64,000 bases of DNA from Thalassotalea sp. 273M-4 (GTDB lineage: Bacteria > Pseudomonadota > Gammaproteobacteria > Enterobacterales > Alteromonadaceae), in the NCBI RefSeq assembly GCF_041410465.1, contig NZ_CP166961.1:1860001-1924000 (forward strand), in the 5' to 3' direction. Shown here in pieces: positions 26,878 through 34,908 of the stretch. The translations under genes and the position numbers were made by a program. Each line of letters begins with the position of its first letter. Within the stretch, counting starts at the first letter, position 1. The notes under the pieces are model-generated. The model ran no database searches. It was not told the origin of the DNA and worked only from the letters and a program-made list of their open reading frames with translations.

Positions 26878-28248
26878 TTAGATGATTTCAAAATAACGGT
26901 TTAATTCCCAATCAGTCACGTGCTTACGAAATGCTCGCTCTTCCCACTCTCGCGTCGCGACAAAATGATCAACAAAAGCAGAACCAAACATCTCTTTGGC
27001 TGTTTTAGATTGTTTCATACGCATGGCGGATTCCATGAGGGTATTGGGGAGGATAATTTGCTCAGGCAATGTTTGTTTATAAGCATTGCCTTTGACTTGT
27101 GCTAACGGCTCAAGCTTGTGCTCAATGCCATAAAGGCCTGATGCTAAAGCTGCCGCTAATGCTAAATAGGGATTGGCATCGGCTGAGCCTATTCTATATT
27201 CAATACGCTGTGACTTTTGACTACCGGGAATCACCCGCAAAGAAGTGGTTCTATTTTCGACCCCCCAACTGGCGTCAAGAGGGGCCCAAAGTCCCGGCAC
27301 CATGCGAGAATAGCTATTGATCGTTGGGGCAATCATCGCCAAAAATTCAGGCATCAATTGTTGTTGGCCGGCCAGAAAATGACGCTGAGTATCACTCATG
27401 TTGTGTGGTTTATTAGCATCGTAAAAAACCGATTGGCCCTGCTCGTCGGTTAAAGACACATGAATATGGCCACTTTGCCCGGGTAACGTTTCATTCCATT
27501 TAGCCATAAAAGTTGCCATTAATTGCTGGCGTTGAGCCCAAACTTTAGTGAACGTTTTAAATAAAGCCGCATTGTCTGCTGCTTTTTTAGCATGGTCATA
27601 GGTCAGTGCAGCTTCAAAAACTCCAGGACCTGTTTCTGTATGGATGCCTTCGATAGGTATGTTCATGGTCTCGCATAAGGCCAGCAAACTGTGATATTTC
27701 TCGCTATGTACTGAATTTCTTAGCATTGAATAACCAAAGGCGCCTGGCGTAAATGGCGTCAAATTCTTAAATCCTTTGGCTCGCACGGATTCAGGTGTTT
27801 CATCAAATAGAAAAAATTCGTATTCAAATCCAGCGAAGGGAACATAGCCCATATTATGGCAACGCTCTAATACTCTCTTTAAAACATTTCTTGGACAAAT
27901 ACTGCCAGCTTCTTGTTCAAACTCTAATAAAAACAGCAACATATTGTCTTCATACGGTAATGCTCGACAGGACGATGGGATGACTCTAACCTGTGCATCG
28001 GGGTAGCCAGTGTGCCAACCGGTATAATCGACATTATCGTATAACTCATCATTACTGTCCCACCCCAACACCACATCACAAAAGCCAAAGCCAGACTCTA
28101 GCGCACTAAAGAATTTTTCTTTGCTGATGTATTTACCGCGCATTATTCCATCAATATCAAAAAGTCCAACTTTGACATGAGTAAGGCCTTTTTGCTCAAC
28201 AATAAGCTTGGCATCGCTGAGTGTTTGCACGGAACTGGGTGTTAGCAT
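26878..28248 (-). CDS. Glutamine-synthetase-family gamma-glutamyl ligase (PuuA/GlnA4-like)
   Basis: A 456-residue protein of the glutamine synthetase fold. Visible segments are FAGFEYEFFLFDE (Mg-binding Glu), HTETGPGVFEAAL, GQSGHIHVSLTD, and VENRTTSLRVIPGSQKSQRI followed by EYRIGSADANPYLALAAAL. The short N-terminal domain and the operon with dehydrogenases place it with ligases that join glutamate to amines, such as PuuA (putrescine) or Streptomyces GlnA4 (ethanolamine), and not with the housekeeping GlnA. It is the first gene of the operon, with AAGGA before the ATG. A 9-bp inverted repeat lies 50-90 bases upstream. Confidence 0.88.
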   Translation of the reverse strand: MLTPSSVQTLSDAKLIVEQKGLTHVKVGLFDIDGIMRGKYISKEKFFSALESGFGFCDVVLGWDSNDELYDNVDYTGWHTGYPDAQVRVIPSSCRALPYEDNMLLFLLEFEQEAGSICPRNVLKRVLERCHNMGYVPFAGFEYEFFLFDETPESVRAKGFKNLTPFTPGAFGYSMLRNSVHSEKYHSLLALCETMNIPIEGIHTETGPGVFEAALTYDHAKKAADNAALFKTFTKVWAQRQQLMATFMAKWNETLPGQSGHIHVSLTDEQGQSVFYDANKPHNMSDTQRHFLAGQQQLMPEFLAMIAPTINSYSRMVPGLWAPLDASWGVENRTTSLRVIPGSQKSQRIEYRIGSADANPYLALAAALASGLYGIEHKLEPLAQVKGNAYKQTLPEQIILPNTLMESAMRMKQSKTAKEMFGSAFVDHFVATREWEERAFRKHVTDWELNRYFEII

Positions 28249-28297
28249 GACTATCCTTAATTATTATTCGGTACAAGTCGTTTTTAGGTGAAAGTAA

Positions 28298-28339
28298 TTT
28301 GGTATATTTTTTCTCCCTTACATTTCAGTTTATACCAAA
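28298..28339. promoter_or_regulatory. Candidate operator upstream of the gamma-glutamyl operon
   Basis: TTTGGTATA at 28298-28306 and TATACCAAA at 28331-28339 form a perfect 9-bp inverted repeat with centres 33 bases apart, about three helical turns. Its position 50-90 bases before the ligase start suggests binding by a substrate-responsive regulator. No regulator gene is adjacent. The rest of the gap 28249-28550 is AT-rich without a gene. Confidence 0.4.
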
Positions 28340-28550
28340 ATAAAAATTGTCCATTGCTGATTAAAAAATTTTTATAATTATTTTATGCTCTAAATTGCAA
28401 AGCCATATTTCTTTTTATTTATTAAATAACATGAACTTAGGTTTTAGTTACGATAAATAGATAAAACCCATAAATAAGCAGGAAGAATCACTACAAGGGA
28501 GATGAAGTCAGGTTTGTTATTGAGCTTATAAACACTCAAGGGATATGACA

Positions 28551-28592
28551 AAGCCTCAACTCTCAATTATGAACAAATGAGAATTGAGGCTT
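28551..28592 (-). terminator. Terminator-like hairpin after the VOC gene
   Basis: A 15-bp stem with one mismatch (AAGCCTCAACTCTCA with TGAGAATTGAGGCTT) and a 12-base loop, about 48 bases after the VOC stop codon. The T-tract on the minus strand is poor. Confidence 0.5.
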
Positions 28593-28639
28593 AAAATTTA
28601 TACGGTATTCTAAAGAGAACTGATTAATATAACGGTTAT

Positions 28640-29125
28640 TTATTCGTAATCAGCAGAATAAGTTTCAGAATAGGTATGTGAATATAATTCAAATAAGTTA
28701 CCAAATGGGTCTTCTAAATACACCATTTTATAAGGCTTGCTGTCGTCTTCAGGGTGATAGCGCATAATATCCATTCTCACTTTGCCGCCAAACTCTTCTG
28801 TACGAGCAATTGCACCTTCAAAATCATCTGTTTCCAAACAAAAATGGAAAATACCAAGACGAGTAAAGTCAACAATATGACGTTCTTGACGGTTTTTCAT
28901 TTCAAACAATTCAACACCTATGCCATCAGAGGTAACTAAATGTGCAATATTGAAGCCTTCAAAACCTTCACCAAAAACCGCAATACACATTTTACCAATT
29001 GCGGTTTCGCGTTCTTCTTCCACTTTGGTTTTGTTCATTACAATGTTTAAGCCTAGCGCTTTGGTGTAGAACTCAACAGCCACATCCATATCGCCAACCA
29101 TAATGCCTACGTGATTCATTTTCAT
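28640..29125 (-). CDS. VOC-family protein (glyoxalase/dioxygenase superfamily)
   Basis: A 161-residue protein made of two beta-alpha-beta-beta-beta repeats. MNHVGIMVGDMDVAVEFYTKAL is the first, and LGIFHFCLETDDFEGAIARTEE with EDPFGNLFELYSHTY is the second. Metal-type ligands of the fold are present (H in MNHVG, E in GVELFEM, H in IFHFC, E in LFELYSH). The substrate is unknown; it is not GloA, which is encoded at 18759. It is preceded by TAGGAA and appears monocistronic. Confidence 0.82.
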   Translation of the reverse strand: MKMNHVGIMVGDMDVAVEFYTKALGLNIVMNKTKVEEERETAIGKMCIAVFGEGFEGFNIAHLVTSDGIGVELFEMKNRQERHIVDFTRLGIFHFCLETDDFEGAIARTEEFGGKVRMDIMRYHPEDDSKPYKMVYLEDPFGNLFELYSHTYSETYSADYE

Positions 29126-29556
29126 AATATATGTTCCTAAAAAAAAGTAATTCGCCTGTTGCGTGAATGAGGCTAGTATAGGGAGGAACTTAGATTAGGT
29201 GAAATTATTAAAAATAATCAAAATAATAATATTTTGTTATAGAGCAAAAGATTCACTATAACGACATGAACCCCTAACATCTTTATGCAGTTATTTAACA
29301 GATTGTATTGTCGGCATACTTAATATGGCTAAGCATCAGTCTACACTGTGCGCTTTTGAATAATATTAACTAAGGCCGGCATAGCATATATTCTGACGCT
29401 CGATATGACCCTTACTCACAAATACCTGTAATTCCAGAGCAAGAATGAGGTCAATTTTTTGCGCAGTTAGGATGAAATGGATGTTGCCTCATTTGGAAAC
29501 AGGGCTTTTGGCAAATTAACTGTAAGAGGATTTATTTAATAATCTTGTACACTTTA
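29126..29556. other. Intergenic stretch without a recognisable gene
   Basis: About 430 AT-rich bases between two genes on the minus strand. It must hold the promoter of the VOC gene. I see no convincing small ORF, structured RNA or repeat in it. Confidence 0.5.
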
Positions 29557-30171
29557 TTAAAGCATAGCTATGAAGAAGTAAGCTTCTGCACCATAGTCTG
29601 AAAGTAACCACGCAAGAGATGCGACATTAATTAAGGCGGTGATCCAAAACATACCTCGAAACTCACCTTTTTTCGATTTATGCCTTAAGGCTTGTTGTGC
29701 TATTGCCGCACCTGGCCAACCACCGGCAAGAGCCAGAAGATGCAGTGTGCTCTCTTTTGTTCGCCAAAGTCCTTGCCTTGCTTTTGATTTGTCGATGGCG
29801 TAGGCGATAAAGGTGATAACACTCGTTGCAAAATAGATATACAAAAGATTAATAGTGATCAGGCCGGAGAAGTATGCACCGATAATGAACAACAAAAAAC
29901 CTATTGAAAGATAGTAAGGAAATCGATTGGCTTTTTGAGGTTCTTTTTTCTTAAGCTTTTCGCCCGAGTAGGTTGCACTTACCGCACAGACCCGGCCACG
30001 TTTATCGGTGCTTAGTGAGAAAGTGATAACATCTTGAACAGAAGGGATGCGCTGCTTATTTTCAAAAGCAGATATGTGAATAAAAACATCAGGACCGCCA
30101 GTTGGCAAAGCGATAAAACCAAACCCCTTATCGGCATTCCATTTAATCAATTTCCCTTTTAATCTTTTCAA
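29557..30171 (-). CDS. Cold-shock domain fused to DUF1294 membrane domain
   Basis: A 204-residue protein. Residues about 1-65 are a cold-shock domain (GKLIKWNADKGFGFIALPTG, DVFIHISAF) with the RNP-1-like KGFGFI and RNP-2-like VFIHIS motifs. A basic linker follows, then DUF1294 (about 85-200) with about four membrane helices and the family motif around RTKESTLHLLALAGGWPGA. The fusion places a nucleic-acid-binding domain at the inner membrane. The fusion type is known, but its function is not. Confidence 0.85.
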   Translation of the reverse strand: MKRLKGKLIKWNADKGFGFIALPTGGPDVFIHISAFENKQRIPSVQDVITFSLSTDKRGRVCAVSATYSGEKLKKKEPQKANRFPYYLSIGFLLFIIGAYFSGLITINLLYIYFATSVITFIAYAIDKSKARQGLWRTKESTLHLLALAGGWPGAAIAQQALRHKSKKGEFRGMFWITALINVASLAWLLSDYGAEAYFFIAML

Positions 30172-30312
30172 CTTAGGCCCTTTTCAAGCAACATATTGCT
30201 TTAATAACTTACCATTATTTATCTACAAAATAAAAATTTAAAGCGCATTGAGACAAATTAGATACAATAAATTTAATTGCTTAAGAACATACACATTCGT
30301 TTTCAGACAAAA

Positions 30313-30336
30313 AAATAGCGCCATAAGGCGCTATTT
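30313..30336 (-). terminator. Intrinsic terminator of ybaB
   Basis: A perfect 10-bp stem (AAATAGCGCC with GGCGCTATTT) and a 4-base loop. On the minus strand it runs into a T-tract. It closes the apt-dnaX-ybaB segment, which in related bacteria would continue into recR. Confidence 0.88.
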
Positions 30337-30351
30337 ATCTGGGGTTCTTTC

Positions 30352-30678
30352 TTAGAATGGCATTTTAAAGCCTGGAGGCATTTGCATACCACCAGTAACG
30401 CTGCCCATCTTAGTTTTGCTTTCTTCTTCAACACGACGTACTGCATCGTTAAAGGCTGCAGCGACTAAATCTTCAATCATGTCTTTGTCGTCTTCCATTA
30501 GACTTTCGTCTATTTCAACACGACGTACATTGTGGTTTCCGGTCATCGTTACTTTAACCATACCGGCACCGGCTTCACCGGTTACTTCCATATTGGCAAT
30601 TTCTTCTTGTGCTTTTTGCATCTTTGCCTGCATCTGTTGGGCTTGTTTCATTAAATTGCCCATGCCGCCTTTCATCAT
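30352..30678 (-). CDS. ybaB: YbaB/EbfC-family nucleoid-associated protein
   Basis: A 108-residue DNA-binding protein of normal length. [20 protein letters not shown], then a helix ([20 protein letters not shown]), then [20 protein letters not shown] are typical. It forms dimers with a tweezer-like fold and binds DNA. It lies 147 bases after dnaX on the same strand. Its usual downstream partner recR is missing here, and a strong terminator follows instead. Confidence 0.95.
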   Translation of the reverse strand: MMKGGMGNLMKQAQQMQAKMQKAQEEIANMEVTGEAGAGMVKVTMTGNHNVRRVEIDESLMEDDKDMIEDLVAAAFNDAVRRVEEESKTKMGSVTGGMQMPPGFKMPF

Positions 30679-30825
30679 AATAAAATCTCCGAAAATAATG
30701 CCTCTAAAGTAAGGCTTTTACCAAACAAGAATGTCAATAAAATGGCTCAATTACACTCTCGTTTGGGCTAAAACTGATGAGCTGATCATATCGTATCAGC
30801 CGATGATTGTTAATTGTTTTGTCGG

Positions 30826-33216
30826 TTACTTAGCTTGAATTGATGTTTCATCTATCTCAGCAGCAAATTCACCCTGCATCCGTTGTACAAAATCATCGGA
30901 TTTGATGATTAATATGGCGTTTTCATGGCGCTTTTGATCAATAATGTTTTGAATCAACAATGGGGTATAACCAGGATCTTCAACTATGTGAATATCTACC
31001 TGCGCATCATGTTGTACTAACAGACTATAGCTTTGTTGAATACTTTGCAGAGCAGAAGATGAATTAATATGACTGTAGCTTTGCGCCAAATTAATGATTA
31101 AATGTTGAGCGTTACTGCTCTCATCTAGGGTGGCGTTTAAGGTCAACTGCCTAACTCTACCGCCCAATTGCATCGCATCAATTAAATGAGCCCAAAAGTC
31201 TATTTGGGCCGCACGAGTTATAATATTTGGGTTAATTGTATCTGCAGAAAACACCGTGCGATGTTGCCAATTAAGAGTTACTGCCTCAGATTGCCCTTGG
31301 GTTGGCTGCACCATATTTTGATCAGCTTGTGTTAACTCTGGTTCAGCTTCTACTTTATATGAAGGAGCTAAAGGAAAGCCCTCCTGACTGGCAAAAGACG
31401 ATGTGTCAACCTGAGGCCCTTCTTGCGATTCCATTGCTTGGCTAGTAGCTTGTTCATTCGCATGAGGACGTTCTGGTATTGTTTCTACAGCCGAGTCGCG
31501 TTGCTTGTTAGACTCAACTTGTTCAATGTGCTCTGTTGCAGACATTGACGTAGGTGCAACGGTTTTACCCGTTGGTTGTTGAGACTTCAGTTCAGGCTTT
31601 TTTGCCCTACCCTCCGAAGCTTTTTTACGGCTTCTAAGTAGATTGCGAGTTTGCAGTAATCGTTCTGTATCAGTGCTTGGATTTGAATGCGCTTGTGCAG
31701 CACTGGGTTTAGCATTATCAGACGTAACTTGCTCAGTATGCTCTTGTTCTACACCTACAGGTGCTGAATCAAGTAGCTCTTGGCTTTGAGCAACTTCTGC
31801 AGATTGAGATTGCGGCTTTATTGGCGCATTGTCAGTGTACTGCTCTGCGCTCATTTGCTGAGCCATTGACTCAAGCTCTTCTTGCTGCGCATTAAGTGAA
31901 TTTATATCTTCACTTGGTGTTGGTCTTGCCAAAGTCTCTGATGGGGTCAAAGACTCTGTCGCCATATTTGTGGTTATAACGGCAGATGTGTCATCTTCGT
32001 CAGTACGAGTCTGTGTTGGCTCGTTTGCCCCGGTATCTTGAGGAGTCGGTTCAGTAGATTTTGCAACCACTGACTGTGGTTGCTGATGTTGAGCATCAGG
32101 GTGCTGGCGATTGTCAACAAAGTCCGTTTGCGTTGCAGGCTTAAACGCCAACAACCTTAACAACACCATATCAAAACCTGCTTGTTCATCACCACTGTAG
32201 GGTAAATCCTTGCGCCCATTTAGCACAATTTGATAATACAACTGTACATCTTGGGGTGACATCGCATTAGCAAACTTATGCAATAATGTGGCACGTTGCT
32301 CGTCAACATCCACCGAATTTGGCACTAATTGCCACATTGCAATTTGATGCAATAACTGCAACAGTTCTGCTAATAAACGATGATAACTTGGGGCATAACT
32401 TGCGATGGTTTGGCTTAATGAAAGCAGTTCTTGTGGTTGTTGCTTTATAAGAGCGATTAAAATCTTATAAATCCAGGATTGATCTACGCCACCAAGCATA
32501 GCTTGCAAATTATCAAGTTTAAGGTGACCTTGACCCTGAGCAATTGCTTGGTCGGTTAAACTTAAAGAGTCGCGCATACTGCCACGAGCCGCTTTCGCTA
32601 ATAACGCGAGGGTTCCGGGCTCAAAGCTCACCTCTTCCGCTGTTAAAATTTCTTTTAACTTTTGCTCAATTTGCTGAGGGGTTAATGCTTTTAAATGAAA
32701 TTGCAGACATCTGGATAAAACCGTCACCGGCAGTTTTTGCGGATCGGTTGTGGCTAAAATAAATTTGACGTGTTGCGGGGGCTCTTCCAAGGTTTTTAAT
32801 AACGCGTTGAAACTGCTTTTTGACAACATATGCACTTCGTCAATAAGGTAAACCTTAAAACGTCCTCTTGACGGGGCATATTGAACGTTATCAAGAATTT
32901 CTCGGGTATCGTCGACTTTGGTACGTGAGGCCGCATCAATTTCAAGCAAATCAATAAATCGACCGGCATCAACATCCTGACAAACATCACATTGACCGCA
33001 AGGGGTTGACGTAATGCCGGTTTGACAATTTAAACTTTTAGCAAAAATCCTAGCGATGGTGGTTTTACCCACCCCGCGAGTGCCGGTGAAAAGGTAGGCA
33101 TGGTGTAACCTTTCTTGGTTAAGTGCATTAACCAGAACAGTAACAACATGCTCTTGACCCATGAGTTGAGAAAAATCTTTTGGTCGCCATTTACGAGCAA
33201 GAACCTGATAACTCAT
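30826..33216 (-). CDS. dnaX: DNA polymerase III tau (and probably gamma) subunit
   Basis: A 796-residue clamp-loader ATPase. It has a Walker A (GTRGVGKTTIARIF), a four-cysteine zinc site (CQTGITSTPCGQCDVC), DEVHMLSK, and LSRCLQFHLKAL with the sensor-1/SRC region. The core (about 1-370) is highly conserved. A long Gln/Ser/Thr/Glu-rich linker follows (about 370-655), then the tau C-terminal domain that binds the polymerase alpha subunit. It is about 150 residues longer than E. coli tau, mostly in the linker. A slippery heptamer at codons 539-540 should give a shorter gamma form by -1 frameshifting. It lies between apt and ybaB on the same strand. Confidence 0.96.
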   Translation of the reverse strand: MSYQVLARKWRPKDFSQLMGQEHVVTVLVNALNQERLHHAYLFTGTRGVGKTTIARIFAKSLNCQTGITSTPCGQCDVCQDVDAGRFIDLLEIDAASRTKVDDTREILDNVQYAPSRGRFKVYLIDEVHMLSKSSFNALLKTLEEPPQHVKFILATTDPQKLPVTVLSRCLQFHLKALTPQQIEQKLKEILTAEEVSFEPGTLALLAKAARGSMRDSLSLTDQAIAQGQGHLKLDNLQAMLGGVDQSWIYKILIALIKQQPQELLSLSQTIASYAPSYHRLLAELLQLLHQIAMWQLVPNSVDVDEQRATLLHKFANAMSPQDVQLYYQIVLNGRKDLPYSGDEQAGFDMVLLRLLAFKPATQTDFVDNRQHPDAQHQQPQSVVAKSTEPTPQDTGANEPTQTRTDEDDTSAVITTNMATESLTPSETLARPTPSEDINSLNAQQEELESMAQQMSAEQYTDNAPIKPQSQSAEVAQSQELLDSAPVGVEQEHTEQVTSDNAKPSAAQAHSNPSTDTERLLQTRNLLRSRKKASEGRAKKPELKSQQPTGKTVAPTSMSATEHIEQVESNKQRDSAVETIPERPHANEQATSQAMESQEGPQVDTSSFASQEGFPLAPSYKVEAEPELTQADQNMVQPTQGQSEAVTLNWQHRTVFSADTINPNIITRAAQIDFWAHLIDAMQLGGRVRQLTLNATLDESSNAQHLIINLAQSYSHINSSSALQSIQQSYSLLVQHDAQVDIHIVEDPGYTPLLIQNIIDQKRHENAILIIKSDDFVQRMQGEFAAEIDETSIQAK
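31597..31603 (-). promoter_or_regulatory. Programmed -1 frameshift site in dnaX
   Basis: On the minus strand the codons are GCA AAA AAG CCT GAA, containing the heptamer A AAA AAG in the same phase as in E. coli dnaX. After a -1 slip the next codons are GCC TGA, so translation would stop after one residue and give a 541-residue gamma. GGAGGG lies six bases upstream and could act as the stimulatory Shine-Dalgarno-like element. A downstream hairpin of matching strength was not found at the expected distance; a 6-bp one (CAACGG/CCGTTG) lies further away. Confidence 0.75.
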
Positions 33217-33285
33217 AATGTGATACTTTTCACCCTGTATTGTTATTTTTATCGTTATTTAGGATTGTACTAAAAGATGAAAGAA

Positions 33286-33834
33286 TTAATCACCTAAATA
33301 TTCAATCATCGAATAAACATTGACGCCCAAAGCCTCTAAACGCTCATGGCCCTTAAGATCGGGTAAGCCAATCACGAAAGCAGACTCCGTTACCTGAGCG
33401 CCAAGGTTGCGAATAAGCTTCGTCGTGGCCTCAATGGTACCGCCTGTCGCCAGTAAATCATCAACCATCAACACATTGTCGTTTTCATTAAGAGCATCTA
33501 AATGAATTTCCAATGTATCTTGACCGTATTCTAAATCGTAGCTTTGAGCACACGTTTGACGAGGTAATTTGCCTGGTTTACGAACCGGTACAAAACCTAC
33601 GCCTAATGCTAACGCTAATGGGGCACCAAATAAAAAGCCACGGGCTTCAGTACCAACGACTTTGGTGATGCCACGGTCAGCAAACTTTTCTTTTAATCGA
33701 TTGATACAAAGAGAGAATGCTTTGGTGTCTTCTAAAATGCCAGTGATATCACGGAACATGATCCCTTCAATAGGATAATTCGGAACATCGTGGATTACGC
33801 TTTTTAGGTAAGAAATTTCGTTTTCTGTCATCAT
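33286..33834 (-). CDS. apt: Adenine phosphoribosyltransferase
   Basis: A 182-residue purine salvage enzyme making AMP from adenine and PRPP. The PRPP-binding motif [30 protein letters not shown] and [20 protein letters not shown] are typical of Apt. The first two codons are both ATG, so the start may be one residue later. It is upstream of dnaX (gap 69 bases) as in E. coli. Confidence 0.97.
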   Translation of the reverse strand: MMTENEISYLKSVIHDVPNYPIEGIMFRDITGILEDTKAFSLCINRLKEKFADRGITKVVGTEARGFLFGAPLALALGVGFVPVRKPGKLPRQTCAQSYDLEYGQDTLEIHLDALNENDNVLMVDDLLATGGTIEATTKLIRNLGAQVTESAFVIGLPDLKGHERLEALGVNVYSMIEYLGD

Positions 33835-33930
33835 AAATAAAAAATAAAAATGTTTGACTACAGGATAATCGAAAATGAGTAACTTTTATAGTAAGAATTT
33901 ATAAATGATTGTTGTCATTCGGTAACGAAA

Positions 33931-34314
33931 TTAGGCAACCGCGCAGGATTGACCAACAAGTTGTTGCACATTTTCAAGGAAAAGTTGCTGGCAAATGGGT
34001 TTCGCTAAGATCTTAAATCCAAGCTGTGGCGCAAATAATGGCTCAACTTCAGCAAGATCTTTTGTGGTCAAAAAAATAACCGCCTTTGGTGCGCCATTGT
34101 CCATTGTATTGAGGTTTTTTACAAAGTTAACGCCATTCATCAATGGCATTAAATGGTCGACGACACACAAGTCAAAATGTTCTTGTTGAACCTTACTGTA
34201 GCCGTCTAAACCATTGGTCGCTGTCGTTACATGATACCCAGAATTAGCCAGTAATTCTGAAAGTTCTTCCCTTACATGTTCGTTATCTTCGATTAAGAGT
34301 ATTTTAACGGTCAT
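33931..34314 (-). CDS. Single-domain response regulator (CheY-like receiver)
   Basis: A 127-residue receiver domain with no output domain. Acidic pocket E9-D10 (LLIEDNE), phospho-acceptor D53 (CVVDHLMPLMNG), T83 in FLTTKD, and K105-P106 (ILAKPICQQ) are all present. It should be phosphorylated by a histidine kinase encoded elsewhere and act through protein contacts. It sits between topA and apt, with no kinase or chemotaxis gene nearby, so partners are unknown. Confidence 0.88.
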   Translation of the reverse strand: MTVKILLIEDNEHVREELSELLANSGYHVTTATNGLDGYSKVQQEHFDLCVVDHLMPLMNGVNFVKNLNTMDNGAPKAVIFLTTKDLAEVEPLFAPQLGFKILAKPICQQLFLENVQQLVGQSCAVA

Positions 34315-34353
34315 AATATTTCCTTTTTGACAGCGTTTAGAGTGATACCAAGA

Positions 34354-34473
34354 TTAAAAGTGCGTGAACCACCCCATCAACATTGGTAACAAAGGCATAG
34401 CGAAAAGTGCTAACAATGCGATAAATAAGTGACGTTTTGACGTAGATTCGGTAAAAGAGTTTTCGTGTGACAT
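34354..34473 (-). CDS. Small single-pass membrane protein, 39 residues
   Basis: A small ORF reading MSHENSFTESTSKRHLFIAL and then a hydrophobic segment (residues about 17-36) ending GWFTHF. GAAG lies seven bases upstream of the ATG. The layout, a polar N-terminus with KRH before one membrane helix, suggests a small inner-membrane protein with its N-terminus in the cytoplasm. It lies between topA and the response regulator on the same strand. I do not recognise it. The remaining gap to topA (34474-34866) shows no further gene. Confidence 0.5.
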   Translation of the reverse strand: MSHENSFTESTSKRHLFIALLALFAMPLLPMLMGWFTHF

Positions 34474-34866
34474 ATTATAACTTCTAGCTAATAAAAAATT
34501 GCGCCAAATGATACACCAACAACAAAAAACTTGATATAGAACAAATAAAATTTTTATCTGAACTTATTGTAACCAAAAATGAACGCCTAAAAATCAACCA
34601 ACAAACCTTTAATTATGCTAAAAGCCAGTTTTAGAAACATTAAATAAACGTATTACTTATCTGGTGTTAACTTTGTTGATTCTCTTTTATATGGGGCTTC
34701 TATTTATGTGTAAGGTGCTCAGAAATTCATTGTTCTTGTAGATTGAATCGAAACCCGCTTTAATACCAATCCCACTAAGTCTTTTCAAAAGATGATCATT
34801 CTTTGCTGATAAGACGAGTTTTCAAATAAAAAGTTTCAATAATTTTTTAAAATTTGAAATAAAAAA

Positions 34867-34883
34867 CCCGATCTTAGATCGGG
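34867..34883 (-). terminator. Intrinsic terminator of topA
   Basis: CCCGATC pairs with GATCGGG around a 3-base loop, and a T-run follows on the minus strand. It lies about 25 bases after the topA stop codon. Confidence 0.85.
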
Positions 34884-34908
34884 CTTTTAACGTCAAATCA
34901 TTTGTCTA

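Noticed and set aside
8370..30351. The inserted 22 kb considered as an integrative element or prophage
   Set aside because: There is no integrase, transposase, tRNA target or direct repeat at the ends, and all genes are metabolic or respiratory.
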